64,000 nt of DNA, from contig NZ_CP141266.1 of NCBI RefSeq assembly GCF_030540775.2, positions 4,141,001 through 4,205,000 on the forward strand, given 5' to 3'. The notes beneath the pieces were generated by a model. The model saw nothing but the letters and a program-made list of their open reading frames with translations. It searched no databases and had not been told where the DNA came from. This document shows, piece by piece, positions 1-10,006 of this stretch (position 1 is its first letter; each line of letters opens with the position of its first letter). The translations under genes and the position numbers were made by a program. The DNA is from Flavivirga abyssicola (lineage in GTDB: Bacteria; Bacteroidota; Bacteroidia; Flavobacteriales; Flavobacteriaceae).

Positions 1-1
1 A

Positions 2-1030
2 AAAGGCGGTGAATTTGAAAAATTTGTTCCGAAAGAAGTTAGTATTACGTACATAAACCCGTTCGATGGAATTAATAAAGTTCACCTTTTATTTTTAAGA
101 GTTCGTTTTTGGATAAATAAAAAATTGAATAAGAATAAACGATATCATAACGCTCAACTATTTTGGAAAACATTTGGTAATTCTATCCGAGCAAATAAAA
201 TTACTTGCGATACTGCTATCGCTTACAATCAAGGGTTTGCTACATACTACGTCGCAGAAAAAATCTTAGCTCAAAAAAAATACTCATGGTTAAATACAGA
301 TTATATTAAAGCAGGTTATCAAGCATCATTCGATTATAATAAATATACTCAGTTTAAAAATATAATTTGTGTTTCCAAAGAAAATGAATTAGCATTCATA
401 AAATCTAACAAAGCAAATAACAAGGTGTTACCAACAAAAATCATTAAAGATATAACCGATGATTTAGACATTAAAAAGAAATGTTTTGAAAAAACTGAAT
501 TTGATTTAAAAGTAGATGAATTCAAAATACTGACAGTAGGTCGTTTAGCAAAAGCTAAAGGCTTTGAGTTAGCTATTAAAGCTTGTAAAGTTCTGAGAAA
601 TAAAGGGATCGAACATAAATGGTATGTAATAGGCGAAGGCTCTGAGCGCGAGAACTTGGAAAGAATTATATTAGAGGAAAACTTAGAAAACACTTTTATA
701 TTATTAGGTTATAAAGAGAACCCTTATCCATACATAAATACCTGTAACATATACGTACAAACGTCATTGTTTGAAGGGTTAGGGCTTACTGTGATTGAGG
801 CTGCAATTTTGCAAAAACCAATTGTAACGACTAATTTCCCAACAGCACCGTCTTTAATAACTCATAATGAAACTGGGCTTATTTGCAAGATGGATCCGCA
901 TGATATTGCTGATAATATTTTGGTATATATTGAAAATAAAGAATTTAAAAATAAAATCATAAATAACTTATCGAAATTGAAAAATGATGATAAAGAGAAG
1001 TCATTAGTAAAATTCAATAAATTAATTTAA
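2..1030 (+). CDS. Glycosyltransferase family 4 (5' end outside window)
   Basis: The reading frame is open from base 2, with no in-frame stop before the TTG at 125, so the start lies upstream of the window. The visible C-terminal part has the GT4 nucleotide-sugar fold: a LTVGRLAKAKGFELAI strand-loop, then a YINTCNIYVQTSLFEGLGLTV segment whose acidic residues and the following VIEA form the E-x7-E motif of retaining GT-B enzymes. It probably adds one sugar to a lipid-linked repeat unit in the cytoplasm. It is followed after 25 bp by another GT4 gene in the same direction, so it belongs to the same operon. Donor and acceptor cannot be read from the sequence. Confidence 0.9.
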   Translation, partial: KGGEFEKFVPKEVSITYINPFDGINKVHLLFLRVRFWINKKLNKNKRYHNAQLFWKTFGNSIRANKITCDTAIAYNQGFATYYVAEKILAQKKYSWLNTDYIKAGYQASFDYNKYTQFKNIICVSKENELAFIKSNKANNKVLPTKIIKDITDDLDIKKKCFEKTEFDLKVDEFKILTVGRLAKAKGFELAIKACKVLRNKGIEHKWYVIGEGSERENLERIILEENLENTFILLGYKENPYPYINTCNIYVQTSLFEGLGLTVIEAAILQKPIVTTNFPTAPSLITHNETGLICKMDPHDIADNILVYIENKEFKNKIINNLSKLKNDDKEKSLVKFNKLI

Positions 1031-1055
1031 ATAAAAAACTATTAATATTACTAAA

Positions 1056-2165
1056 ATGAAACTTCTATATATTACAAATGGTGTTGATGGATCTGGAGGT
1101 TTAGAACGTGTTTTATCAATAAAAGCAAGTTATTTAGCAGATGTTTTAGGATATGACGTAGATATAATTACGCTTAACCAATTAAGTTCTTCACTATTCT
1201 ATAATTTTAGCGATAAAATAAGGTTTCATAATATAGAAGCCAATGGTAATGTTTTTAAATACATTAAAAGTTATACAAGTGGTATACGAAATAAGGTAAA
1301 AGAAATAAAACCTGATATTATTTTAGTATGTGATGATGGTCTAAAAGGTTTTTTTTTACCACGTCTATTAGGTAAGTCTTCGATTATGATATACGAAAGG
1401 CATGCCTCGAAAGATATCATTAAAAAAACCGATACTCCAAATATTCTTCAGAAGCTAAAATTTAAAATGTTGAATTTATTGATGCATAAAGGTGCTAAAG
1501 CATTTAATGCCTTTATTGTTTTGACAAATGATAATTTAAATGAATGGCCTCTTAAAAATTTACATGTTATCGCTAACCCCCTTTCTTTTTATCCACAAGA
1601 AAGAGCTCCTTTAGCTAAAAGAAATGTTATTAGTGTTGGTAATCATGGGTTTCAAAAAGGCTATGACAGGTTATTAGAAAGTTGGAAACTAGTAGTAAGT
1701 AAATACCCAAACTGGAATTTGGAAATATATGGAAAAATAGATGCTCAAAAAAAACATATTAAATTAGCTGATGACTTAGGAATTAAAAAGAATATTTCTT
1801 TTTTCAATCCAGTTAAAAATATTCAAGATAAATATAAAGAGGCTTCAATATATGCTATGTCTTCTAGGTCTGAAGGTTTTGGCATGGTGCTAATTGAAGC
1901 TATGGCTTTTGGACTTCCATGTGTTGCATATGATTGCCCATGTGGACCAAAAGATATTATTACAGAAAACAAAGATGGTTTTTTAATAGAAAATGGAAAT
2001 ATTAATGAATTTGCAAATAAATTAATCCTTCTAATGAAAGAACAAGAATTGCGCTCTAAAATGGGATTAAATGCAAGGGAAACTGCCAAGAAATATTTAG
2101 CTGAAAATATTATGTTAAAGTGGGATGAGTTGTTTAAAAATCTAAAAAAACAAAATAATTTATGA
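1056..2165 (+). CDS. Glycosyltransferase family 4
   Basis: The 369-aa product has the two-Rossmann GT-B architecture of GT4 enzymes. The N-terminal acceptor domain begins with a glycine-rich ITNGVDGSGGLERVL loop. The C-terminal donor domain has the EGFGMVLIEAMAFGLPCVAYD motif split around the catalytic E-x7-E pair, followed by CGPKDII, a variant common in GalNAc/GlcNAc-type transferases such as PglH relatives (family inference). There is no signal peptide or membrane span, so it is a cytoplasmic or peripheral enzyme of repeat-unit assembly. The stop overlaps the next start in an ATGA junction, which indicates translational coupling with the following glycosyltransferase. Sugar specificity is unknown. 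Confidence 0.92.
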   Translation: MKLLYITNGVDGSGGLERVLSIKASYLADVLGYDVDIITLNQLSSSLFYNFSDKIRFHNIEANGNVFKYIKSYTSGIRNKVKEIKPDIILVCDDGLKGFFLPRLLGKSSIMIYERHASKDIIKKTDTPNILQKLKFKMLNLLMHKGAKAFNAFIVLTNDNLNEWPLKNLHVIANPLSFYPQERAPLAKRNVISVGNHGFQKGYDRLLESWKLVVSKYPNWNLEIYGKIDAQKKHIKLADDLGIKKNISFFNPVKNIQDKYKEASIYAMSSRSEGFGMVLIEAMAFGLPCVAYDCPCGPKDIITENKDGFLIENGNINEFANKLILLMKEQELRSKMGLNARETAKKYLAENIMLKWDELFKNLKKQNNL

Positions 2166-3373
2166 AAAATATCCTTTTAATTATGCCTTATGGTAGTGTT
2201 GGTGGTATGGAGAGGTTAGCATTGTCTTTTCATAGCCACTATAAAAAAAAAGGGGATAACGTTAAAGCCATAAAGTTTATAAAACTACAATCTGATATTA
2301 TAAATTTTGGAGAAGACGAACTATATTTTAAAGACAAAGATTTTTATCAAATGTCAAAGTCTGAACGTTTTAAGTTTTATTTAACCGCTCCTAAGCTTAT
2401 ACGTAAAGTTATAAAAGAAGAAAAAATAACCCATTCAATTGCTTTTGGAGATATGGCTAATTTTTTTAGTTCATTAACATTCACAAAAGAATTTAAAATT
2501 GCTAGCATTCATGCTTTAAAAAGTGTTGAGTTTTCAAATAAATCATTCCTTAATTCTATATTTAAATTAAGTTATAAAACTACTTATTATTTCATTGATA
2601 AGGTAGTTTGTATAAGTAAAGATATCAAGCAAGATTTAATAAGTAAATGTGGTTTTAAGTTTGCTAATAAATTAAATGTTATATATAACCCTCATGATTT
2701 AGAAGAAATAAATAGGTTGTCAAAATTACAAATAGACGACTCAAAAGAATTAGAACTTTTTTCTGAAACTGAAAATCTGGTTCTCTTTTTAGGCCGTTTA
2801 TCAATTCAAAAATCTCCTTGGCATCTTATCAAAGCCTTTTCATTGGTTTTAGCAGAAAACCCAAATTCCAAACTCGTTTTTATAGGAGATGGAGATAATG
2901 AGGTCCGAGAACATCTAAATAAATTAATTGACGAGCTTAATATTTCTAAAAATGTTGTGTTTTTAGGTAGAAAAAGTAATCCTTATAACTACTTATCTAA
3001 AGCTAAGTTATTAGTGCTTTCTTCTCATTATGAAGGAACTCCAAATGTTATAGTAGAGTCTATATGTGTTGAAACTCCTATAGTTTCTTCTTTTTGCACC
3101 AAAGGGATTACTGAGCTTATGGGGTTTTCTAATATCACAGAAGTAAATGATAACATTGAAACAGAAAGCGGTATTGTAACACCTAATCTTTTTTTTGGTA
3201 AATTAGGCATCCCTACAAGTAATCAATTTATTGAAGAAGAAATAAAGTTATCTAAAGCTATAAAATCTGTAATTAAGTCTAATAAGTATCAAAGTGTATT
3301 GAAAAAAAATAAGGATTCTTTACTTGCCAAATTCGATATAGATATAGTCACAAAAGAATACTTGAAAAGTTAA
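2162..3373 (+). CDS. Glycosyltransferase family 4
   Basis: The 403-aa GT-B enzyme overlaps the previous gene by four bases (ATGA). The N-terminus MPYGSVGGMERLALSF matches the acceptor-domain glycine loop. The donor domain has LVLFLGRLSIQKSPWHLIKAF and then SSHYEGTPNVIVESICVETP, the E-x7-E region, with an asparagine-valine variation often seen in polysaccharide GT4 enzymes. About 20 extra residues around the VTPNLFFGK segment lie inside the donor domain. It is the third GT4 in a row, so the repeat unit made here probably has at least four sugars once the GT2 enzyme downstream is counted (inference). Confidence 0.92.
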   Translation: MKNILLIMPYGSVGGMERLALSFHSHYKKKGDNVKAIKFIKLQSDIINFGEDELYFKDKDFYQMSKSERFKFYLTAPKLIRKVIKEEKITHSIAFGDMANFFSSLTFTKEFKIASIHALKSVEFSNKSFLNSIFKLSYKTTYYFIDKVVCISKDIKQDLISKCGFKFANKLNVIYNPHDLEEINRLSKLQIDDSKELELFSETENLVLFLGRLSIQKSPWHLIKAFSLVLAENPNSKLVFIGDGDNEVREHLNKLIDELNISKNVVFLGRKSNPYNYLSKAKLLVLSSHYEGTPNVIVESICVETPIVSSFCTKGITELMGFSNITEVNDNIETESGIVTPNLFFGKLGIPTSNQFIEEEIKLSKAIKSVIKSNKYQSVLKKNKDSLLAKFDIDIVTKEYLKS

Positions 3374-3395
3374 AATATATTAATTTATAACCAAC

Positions 3396-4490
3396 ATGAT
3401 AAATTTTATCCCCTTAGAATATTATTATTCTCTTTATATTAATTTAATGTTGTTTTTGGTTCTATTTACAATTTTTCATGCCTTACTTTTAAATTTAGAT
3501 GATACAAAAAACGTTAAATATTTAAGCTTTACGGGTAATTTAATTTTTCTTTTTTTAGTTGTATATATTGGTCTAAGACCAATAAGTGGCATGTATTTCG
3601 TTGATATGGCTACTTATGCGAGGCATTATTATAATTATGCATATGGGGCTCCTATTCTCTCAAGCCATGATTTAGGGTTTCATGCTTTTATGAAGTTTTG
3701 CTCTGGATGGATGCCTATTCATTTATTCTTTCTGGTTTGTGCATTTCTTTATATTTATCCCATGTATTATATTTCGAAACGCTTTTTTGGAAAATATTGG
3801 TTTTATTCTTTTCTAATGTTTGTTGTATCATTTTCATTTTGGACATACGGTGTAAACGGAATTAGAAATGGAATTGCTACTTCAATTTTTTTACTTGCCT
3901 TTTCTGTTAAGGATAAAAAAATCTTGATGGCATTGTTAATGCTTTTAGCTTGCTCTTTTCACAAAACACTTATGCTTCCTACACTAGCCTATATCGCAAC
4001 TATTTTTTACAATAATCCAAAAACATATTTAAAAATTTGGCTTATAGCCATTCCTTTATCATTGTTTTTAGGTTTTGTATGGATTTCTCTTTTCACAAAA
4101 CTTGGCTTTGGAGATGACAGATTAGGTGGCTACTTAACTGGAGAAAAAGATGCGAAATTCGAGAATGTAGGATTTAGATGGGATTTCTTAATTTATAGCA
4201 GTTCCGCTGTTTTTGCAGGATGGTATTTTATATTCAAAAAGAAATTTGTTGACCAAAACTATTATAGACTTTTTAATATCTATTTAATTTGTAATGCCTT
4301 CTGGATTTTAGTTATAAGAGCTAATTTTTCGAATAGATTTGCATATATTTCATGGTTTATGATGTCTATCATTGTTGTTTATCCCTATTTAAAATCTCGA
4401 TTTTTTGAAAAGCAAAACTTAGCTTTAAGTAAAGTTATATTTCTTTATTTTGCTTTTACATACCTAATGTCATATGTATATTATGCTTAA
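3396..4490 (+). CDS. EpsG/Wzy-like polysaccharide polymerase, membrane protein
   Basis: The 364-aa protein is almost entirely hydrophobic, with roughly ten membrane segments. It carries the short polar signature RPISGMYFVDMATYARHYYN in the first periplasmic loop, where EpsG-family proteins place an R-x(n)-D-x-x-x-Y pattern, and a later GIRNGIATSIFLLAFS segment typical of the same family. EpsG proteins polymerise exported lipid-linked repeat units, taking the place of Wzy. Position supports this: it sits among glycosyltransferases with spacings of 22 and 10 bp. A Wzy-type O-antigen polymerase of another subfamily is the only serious alternative. Confidence 0.82.
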   Translation: MINFIPLEYYYSLYINLMLFLVLFTIFHALLLNLDDTKNVKYLSFTGNLIFLFLVVYIGLRPISGMYFVDMATYARHYYNYAYGAPILSSHDLGFHAFMKFCSGWMPIHLFFLVCAFLYIYPMYYISKRFFGKYWFYSFLMFVVSFSFWTYGVNGIRNGIATSIFLLAFSVKDKKILMALLMLLACSFHKTLMLPTLAYIATIFYNNPKTYLKIWLIAIPLSLFLGFVWISLFTKLGFGDDRLGGYLTGEKDAKFENVGFRWDFLIYSSSAVFAGWYFIFKKKFVDQNYYRLFNIYLICNAFWILVIRANFSNRFAYISWFMMSIIVVYPYLKSRFFEKQNLALSKVIFLYFAFTYLMSYVYYA

Positions 4491-4500
4491 AAATTTTTAA

Positions 4501-5406
4501 ATGAAAAAAATAACTGTTTTTACACCAACTTTCAATAGAGCATATTGTTTGCCTCAATGTTATAATAGTTTGATAAAACAAACTAGCCAGGATTTTTTAT
4601 GGTTGATTATTGATGATGGCTCTACAGATAATACTAGAGAGCTTGTTGAAAGTTGGATTAATGAAGAAAAAATATCTATTCAGTACCATTACCAAGAAAA
4701 TCAAGGCATGCATGGTGCACATAATTCTGCATACAGCTTAATAAATACAGAACTCAACGTCTGTATTGACTCTGATGATTTTATGCCAGACAATGCCATA
4801 GAAAGAATACTCACATTATGGCAGAAACATGGCAATGAAAAATATGCTGGTATTATAGGTCTAGATATAGATAGACAAGGAAATATTATAGGTACTCCAT
4901 TTCCTGAAAACCTGAAAGAATGTAAATATTATCAATTAAAAAGTAAATATAATGTTGTTGGCGACAAAAAATTTGTTTATCGTACCGAAGTAATAAAAAA
5001 ATATCCTGACTATCCTATTTTTAAAGAAGAACGTTTTGTTCCTCTTGGGTATAAATATATGCTAATTGATCAAGATTATTGGTTGCTATGCTTTAATGAG
5101 GTTTTTTGCGATGTTGAATACATGGAAGATGGTTCAAGTTTAAATATTTTTAACCAATATAAAAAACACCCCAAAGGGTTTGCGCATGAACGTAAACAAC
5201 GTATGAAATATTCATATACCTTAAAAGAAAAATTTAAAAATGCCATTCACTACGTATCAAGTAGTATTATGATTAATAATTGGAAGTTTATTAATGATTC
5301 TCCCAAAAAAATCCTAACAATTATAGCCATACCTTTTGGAGTTATTCTATATTTCTATATTATGAAAACCACGAATAAAGGTGTTATGAAAAAAAGTAAA
5401 GAATAA
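4501..5406 (+). CDS. Glycosyltransferase family 2
   Basis: The 301-aa protein opens with the GT-A fold of family 2: MKKITVFTPTFNRAYCLPQC, then the nucleotide-binding DDGSTDN at residues 38-44 and the metal-binding DSDD at 90-93. A single hydrophobic stretch near residues 260-285 probably anchors the C-terminus to the inner membrane. It adds one sugar with inversion, donor unknown. The gene begins 10 bp after the polymerase gene and is followed after 7 bp by an acyltransferase, so it is part of the same operon. Confidence 0.92.
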   Translation: MKKITVFTPTFNRAYCLPQCYNSLIKQTSQDFLWLIIDDGSTDNTRELVESWINEEKISIQYHYQENQGMHGAHNSAYSLINTELNVCIDSDDFMPDNAIERILTLWQKHGNEKYAGIIGLDIDRQGNIIGTPFPENLKECKYYQLKSKYNVVGDKKFVYRTEVIKKYPDYPIFKEERFVPLGYKYMLIDQDYWLLCFNEVFCDVEYMEDGSSLNIFNQYKKHPKGFAHERKQRMKYSYTLKEKFKNAIHYVSSSIMINNWKFINDSPKKILTIIAIPFGVILYFYIMKTTNKGVMKKSKE

Positions 5407-5413
5407 ATATACA

Positions 5414-5986
5414 ATGGCTAACAGCGGTAGAGAAAAATTAAAGAAATTCAATCTTATTATTAAACTCTTAGTGATTCTTAATAGGGTTGTACCTAGGTTT
5501 ATAAATAAAAGATTATTTATTTATTCTCGAAATATATCGGGTAGAATAGGTATGTTAATTAGATTTGTGATGTTCAAAAATCTATCACTATCATGTGGCG
5601 ATAATGTTTCCATACATGAAGGGGTTTTTTTAAAAGGTTTAAATACTATGGAAATAGGTACTAATGTTAGTATACATTCTATGTGCTATATAGACGGTAC
5701 TGGCGGTTTAAAGATAGGTGATAACGTATCTATAGCTCACTCAAGTACAATTATGACAACTGGCCATACTTATGATGATATATCTATTCCAATTAAATAT
5801 AATAATGCCACTATGGATCCTGTATTATTAGAAGATGATATATGGATTGGTGCTGGCTGTAGGATTTTAAGTGGGGTAACTATAGGCACCAGGAGTATCA
5901 TTGCAGCTGGAGCTGTTGTAAATAAAGTTGTCGAATCAAATAGTATAGTAGGCGGTATACCTGCAAAAATTATTAAAAAAATATAA
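5414..5986 (+). CDS. Hexapeptide-repeat acyltransferase (LbH fold, WbbJ/maltose acetyltransferase type)
   Basis: The 190-aa protein has imperfect hexapeptide repeats from about residue 60 to the end (IGTNVSI, IGDNVSI, IGTRSII, VGGIPAK), forming a left-handed beta-helix. His118 in TTGHTYDD is the expected catalytic histidine of this family. The last segment GGIPAKIIKKI is the classic C-terminus of sugar O-acetyltransferases. It probably O-acetylates a sugar of the repeat unit using acetyl-CoA. It is the last plus-strand gene before a convergent gene at 6033. Confidence 0.9.
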   Translation: MANSGREKLKKFNLIIKLLVILNRVVPRFINKRLFIYSRNISGRIGMLIRFVMFKNLSLSCGDNVSIHEGVFLKGLNTMEIGTNVSIHSMCYIDGTGGLKIGDNVSIAHSSTIMTTGHTYDDISIPIKYNNATMDPVLLEDDIWIGAGCRILSGVTIGTRSIIAAGAVVNKVVESNSIVGGIPAKIIKKI

Positions 5987-6032
5987 GCTTATTTAATTAG
6001 TGTTTTTGTATTTATAACTGTTATATCTGGTT

Positions 6033-7997
6033 TTAATTACAAGTATTATTTTCCATAACAATAGAGTTATTATCATTACCAGATCCCTCCAATACGTCTA
6101 TACATTCTACATTTTGCGGAGCACTCATTATATTACCTCTAAGAGCTATGTTAGAGTTATCAGTTCTCAAATATAACGGAGGCTTGCTGTTTGATGTAAT
6201 TGTATTACCAATAATATTTATATTAGAGCAAGTATAAAATTCAAAATTTCTATTAAAAGAATTTTCAATTAAATCAATATTATTAGAAGTAGTCATAGTT
6301 GTTGTATTTCCCCCTAAAATAGTATTTCCTTTAAACTCAAGTAAGTAGTTCGCAGACTCAGCAGTGCTATTAACATTTTGAAAAACAACACCAAACCTTA
6401 CTACATCAACATTATTATCTCTAACAATAACATTATTTATTTCTGCTGCCATTGAAATACCAGCACTTCTATCTGCATTACTTTTAATAGTATTTCCATA
6501 TACTTCACTGTTTTCAATACCAGCAACACCTCCAACGGCTATACCTCGTCCACAATTATTAATAGTATTACCATAAACTTTCATATTTGAGTTTGAGACT
6601 GAAATACCAGTTGAAAAATCAGTAACAGTATTGTCATATACATCATTACTATGTACTGCACTACCTCTATCTGCACGCCCAGTAATGATTCCTGAACCAT
6701 TAGATTTCATAATATCCGACTTGGCAACAAGATCATTATTTCTAACTACACATTCAGTTGCACTTTGCAAGACAATTGGGTTTTCTAAAGTATTACCTTC
6801 TATTGTTACTCTATCTCCAATTGCAACTATAAAAGCTCCTTTTCTACTTCCTCTCTCTCTATTATTTCTTAAAATAATATTTTCTGCTAATTCATTTGGC
6901 TTTAATGCTTCAATATCAAGCCCCCAACCTGGAGCAGTACCTTGAGACTTTGAAGTATTAATACTAGCATCAATGAAATCAGAATCTTCAATAGTCATTC
7001 CGTCTACTGCCGTTATTGAAACGTTATTTCTCCTATTTCTAATAAATTTACATCCAGTTACTAATAAATCTTTAGTTGGTCTATAATCTGGGTTAACTGC
7101 ATGTCCCTCTCCTTGTATATCCAAACCGTCTCCCATTGCATCCATCATTGTTACATTTTTAACTAATACAGAATTACCTCCCCTAATAGTAAGTAAATGT
7201 CCCCAATCATGAACTGGGTATTGAGAATAATCATGTTCGTCTCTATCTCCATGTAGGTTCCCTCCTTCTATGAGAATATTAGAACCTAAATGTACCGACA
7301 ATAAGGTACTATAAGGATAATCATTAGGTTGAACTCTTAGGTGCGTATTATCGGTCATGATAAAATTAAAGTCCGATGGAATTTTAACAGCCTGAAGTAC
7401 TGGCATAGCATTGCTAGCATCTCCTTCTACTTTAAAATACGCGTCAATTTCATCAATTTTAAAAGTTGTAACTCCTAAATCTTTCGATTGAATCATTAAC
7501 TCATTTAATATATCTTTATTCTTTTTGGCAATTCCATCAGATACTTTACCTTCAACAATACCCCATCTTTTAGGATCAAAGTGAAAAATAGGATCTTTTA
7601 CTTGAGGATTTGCCCCTACTATATTTAGCGTAAAATTTAATAGTTCACCACCTATAATTCCATTATCTCCAAAATTAAGTGTCCCATTTATAATATCACC
7701 ACCTTCATATTGTATGGTAACATTTGAGGGGAGATTTACGGTTTTACCGTCTAAATCCATAATACAATTTATTATTATTGTAGAATTTGGGGTTACATTA
7801 TCTAATGTAAAATCACATGGTAAAGTAGTATCGGTATTTCCAGGATCTGTGTCATCTGGGGGAGTATCTTCGTTATCTATTGGTTTTTCATCTTCAACAA
7901 CTTCAGCAACTTCAACAAACAATTCTTCGTTATTACAAGCTGTTAATGATAGGGTTAATAGTAAAATAAATAACGCGTGTTTCAAAATCTCTTTCAT
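6033..7997 (-). CDS. Right-handed parallel beta-helix surface lipoprotein
   Basis: I chose the ATG at 7997, giving 654 aa, because it places a normal lipoprotein signal peptide at the N-terminus: MKEILKHALFILLLTLSLTAC, with lipobox LTAC. An upstream ATG at 8036 would add 13 residues before it. The cysteine is followed by NNEE, an acidic run like the surface-export signal of flavobacterial lipoproteins. A Thr/Asp/Pro-rich linker follows, then from about residue 250 to the end many PbH1-type repeats of the form (V/I)xxNxI/TxxN, as in pectate-lyase-like and NosD-like folds. Such proteins bind or cleave acidic polysaccharides, so it may trim or anchor the glycan made by this locus. Catalytic residues could not be assigned. 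It is the only minus-strand gene in the first 36 kb. Confidence 0.85.
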   Translation of the reverse strand: MKEILKHALFILLLTLSLTACNNEELFVEVAEVVEDEKPIDNEDTPPDDTDPGNTDTTLPCDFTLDNVTPNSTIIINCIMDLDGKTVNLPSNVTIQYEGGDIINGTLNFGDNGIIGGELLNFTLNIVGANPQVKDPIFHFDPKRWGIVEGKVSDGIAKKNKDILNELMIQSKDLGVTTFKIDEIDAYFKVEGDASNAMPVLQAVKIPSDFNFIMTDNTHLRVQPNDYPYSTLLSVHLGSNILIEGGNLHGDRDEHDYSQYPVHDWGHLLTIRGGNSVLVKNVTMMDAMGDGLDIQGEGHAVNPDYRPTKDLLVTGCKFIRNRRNNVSITAVDGMTIEDSDFIDASINTSKSQGTAPGWGLDIEALKPNELAENIILRNNRERGSRKGAFIVAIGDRVTIEGNTLENPIVLQSATECVVRNNDLVAKSDIMKSNGSGIITGRADRGSAVHSNDVYDNTVTDFSTGISVSNSNMKVYGNTINNCGRGIAVGGVAGIENSEVYGNTIKSNADRSAGISMAAEINNVIVRDNNVDVVRFGVVFQNVNSTAESANYLLEFKGNTILGGNTTTMTTSNNIDLIENSFNRNFEFYTCSNINIIGNTITSNSKPPLYLRTDNSNIALRGNIMSAPQNVECIDVLEGSGNDNNSIVMENNTCN

Positions 7998-8508
7998 AAT
8001 AATCATGATTTGGGGTGTTAGTAAATCTCTATTCAATAGTAAAAATAATTAAAAAAACATCGTTTAAATGATTTATTTTTTCGACAAATTACATTCTTAT
8101 TTTAAATTTTTATCGACAAAAGGCAATTTTAAACGATTAAATGTTCTTCAAAAACTTTAACCTGCTCATATATACGCGTCAAAATTTTATTTGGATTACT
8201 TAATTAAAAAATAATTAAGAGCAAATTTAACTTAATAAAAGGATATTTTAGAAAAATTGTTAATAACCTTTAATAAGTTTTAAACATTTTTTAGCCTTAT
8301 AATCAATCATATAAGTGTTTTTCTAATGTGTTAAAAATAATTTTCACATAGTTCTTTTTAATTATTTATCCTTATATCAATCAAATAATTCTTCAAACCT
8401 TATTACACCGAATATTTTCGTTTTTTCATAGAATAAATTACTGATATTTAAAATGAATATTATAAGTTAGCCGCATAATTATTGCCCCTCAATAAATTTA
8501 TTTTTCAT
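7998..8508. other. Long divergent intergenic region
   Basis: About 510 bp of very AT-rich sequence separates the beta-helix lipoprotein gene from the adenylation operon. No ORF of credible composition was found on either strand. On the minus strand one match to the Bacteroidota -7 pattern TAnnTTTG (TAAATTTG, 8229 down to 8222) could serve the lipoprotein gene with a leader of about 220 nt, but I see no well-placed -33 TTG. No clear promoter for the plus-strand operon was recognised. The length suggests regulation, but nothing more specific can be supported. Confidence 0.4.
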
Positions 8509-9993
8509 ATGAACTTAACATTCGAAATACAATCGTCTATTCTTGATAATTACAGAAATAATGCTTTTTATATAAACAATACATATTATACTTATAAAGA
8601 TTTAGCTCAAATAATATCAAATATAAGAAGTGAATTAAAAATAAACGTAAAGAAGACCGAGCACTTTATTGGATTAATTACTAATGATGATATTTACACG
8701 TATGCTTCGATAATTGCACTATGGCTAGAAGGTAAAGCTTATGTACCCTTAAATCCAGAATTTCCAAAAGACAGAAACTTGTCAGTAATCAAACAAGCTA
8801 ATGTTATTACAGTTCTTGATTCTTCACTAGATAGCGCTTTTAACAGTGTTAATTCGATAATGACCAAAAAACTTAGTGATTCGAAGATTGATTTACACCC
8901 TATTAAAATATCAAATGAAGATTTTGCTTACATATTTTTCACCTCAGGAACAACAGGTACACCTAAAGGAGTTCCTATTACTTTTGGAAACCTATCTGGT
9001 TTTATTGATGCTCAATGGGCATTAGATTATACAATCACCGAGAATGATAAATGTTTACAGATGTTCGAATTAACCTTCGACTTATCTGTTGTGTCATATC
9101 TAGCACCTTTACTTAAAGGAGCTTGTATTTATACAATACCAAAAGATGAAATTAAATATAGTTATATTTTTGAACTTATGGAAGATCATGAATTGACTTA
9201 TTCGTTAATGGTTCCCTCTATATTACATTATTTAAGACCTTATTTTGATGAAATAAATTGTCCATCAATGAAATATAGTTTGTTTTGTGGAGAAGCTTTA
9301 CCGTTAGACGTTACAGAAGAATGGAGTAAGTGCATCCCTAATGCAACCATTGCTAATGTATATGGACCAACAGAATGTACTATTTACTGCATGGATTATA
9401 CATATAAAAGAGATGTTGAAAACAAAGCACATAATGGTGTTTTAACCATAGGCAAAGACATGAAAAACACATCTACCATAATAGTAGATGATAATAACAA
9501 TGAAGTTGAAACTGGAAAAGAGGGCGAACTTTGCTTAAGCGGAATACAGCTAACTCCTGGCTATTGGAAAAATGAAGAAAAAAACAAAGAAGTCTTTTTT
9601 AATAAAATGCATAATGGAAAAGAAACTAGGTTTTATAGAACGGGCGACCTATGTCGTGCCGATGAAGATGGAGATGTTTTATATTTAGGCAGAGTTGATT
9701 TTCAAGCTAAAATTCAAGGATTTAGAGTAGAATTATCTGAAATAGAATTTCATGCTAAAGCTGCATTGAATAAAGCTAATGCCATAGCTATTGCTTTTAC
9801 TAATAATATCCATAATACAGAAATAGGTTTGGTTATTGAATCGGAACCTATGGATACTAAACAATTGATAGAAAATTTAAATCTTAAATTACCTAAGTAC
9901 ATGATTCCAACACAAATAAAATTTATTGGAAACTTTCCTTTGAACACAAATGGAAAAACAGATAGAAATAAATTAACAGAACTTTTTATTTAA
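8509..9993 (+). CDS. DltA-like amino-acid adenylating enzyme (stand-alone A domain)
   Basis: Start chosen at ATG 8509; an in-frame TTG at 8482 only adds nine residues without homology. The 494-aa enzyme has the adenylation core motifs: A3 SGTTGTPKG at 146-154, YGPTE at 285-289, YRTGDL at 376-381, GRVDFQAK-GFRVELSEIE at 394-413 and the A10 lysine in NGKTDR near 483. The Asp of the A4 motif (FELTFDLS) that holds the alpha-amino group in amino-acid-activating domains is present. Overall length and the DFQ-K-G-R-EL-EIE form match DltA (D-alanine:carrier ligase) better than NRPS modules or CoA ligases. A carrier-protein gene follows after 13 bp. The amino acid activated cannot be told by eye. A close relative lies at 28100. 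Confidence 0.9.
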   Translation: MNLTFEIQSSILDNYRNNAFYINNTYYTYKDLAQIISNIRSELKINVKKTEHFIGLITNDDIYTYASIIALWLEGKAYVPLNPEFPKDRNLSVIKQANVITVLDSSLDSAFNSVNSIMTKKLSDSKIDLHPIKISNEDFAYIFFTSGTTGTPKGVPITFGNLSGFIDAQWALDYTITENDKCLQMFELTFDLSVVSYLAPLLKGACIYTIPKDEIKYSYIFELMEDHELTYSLMVPSILHYLRPYFDEINCPSMKYSLFCGEALPLDVTEEWSKCIPNATIANVYGPTECTIYCMDYTYKRDVENKAHNGVLTIGKDMKNTSTIIVDDNNNEVETGKEGELCLSGIQLTPGYWKNEEKNKEVFFNKMHNGKETRFYRTGDLCRADEDGDVLYLGRVDFQAKIQGFRVELSEIEFHAKAALNKANAIAIAFTNNIHNTEIGLVIESEPMDTKQLIENLNLKLPKYMIPTQIKFIGNFPLNTNGKTDRNKLTELFI

Positions 9994-10006
9994 TAAAATA
10001 GATAAT

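Noticed and set aside
8482-8508. Earlier TTG start for the first adenylation gene
   Set aside because: The nine added residues have no likeness to the second copy, whose start aligns with the ATG at 8509.
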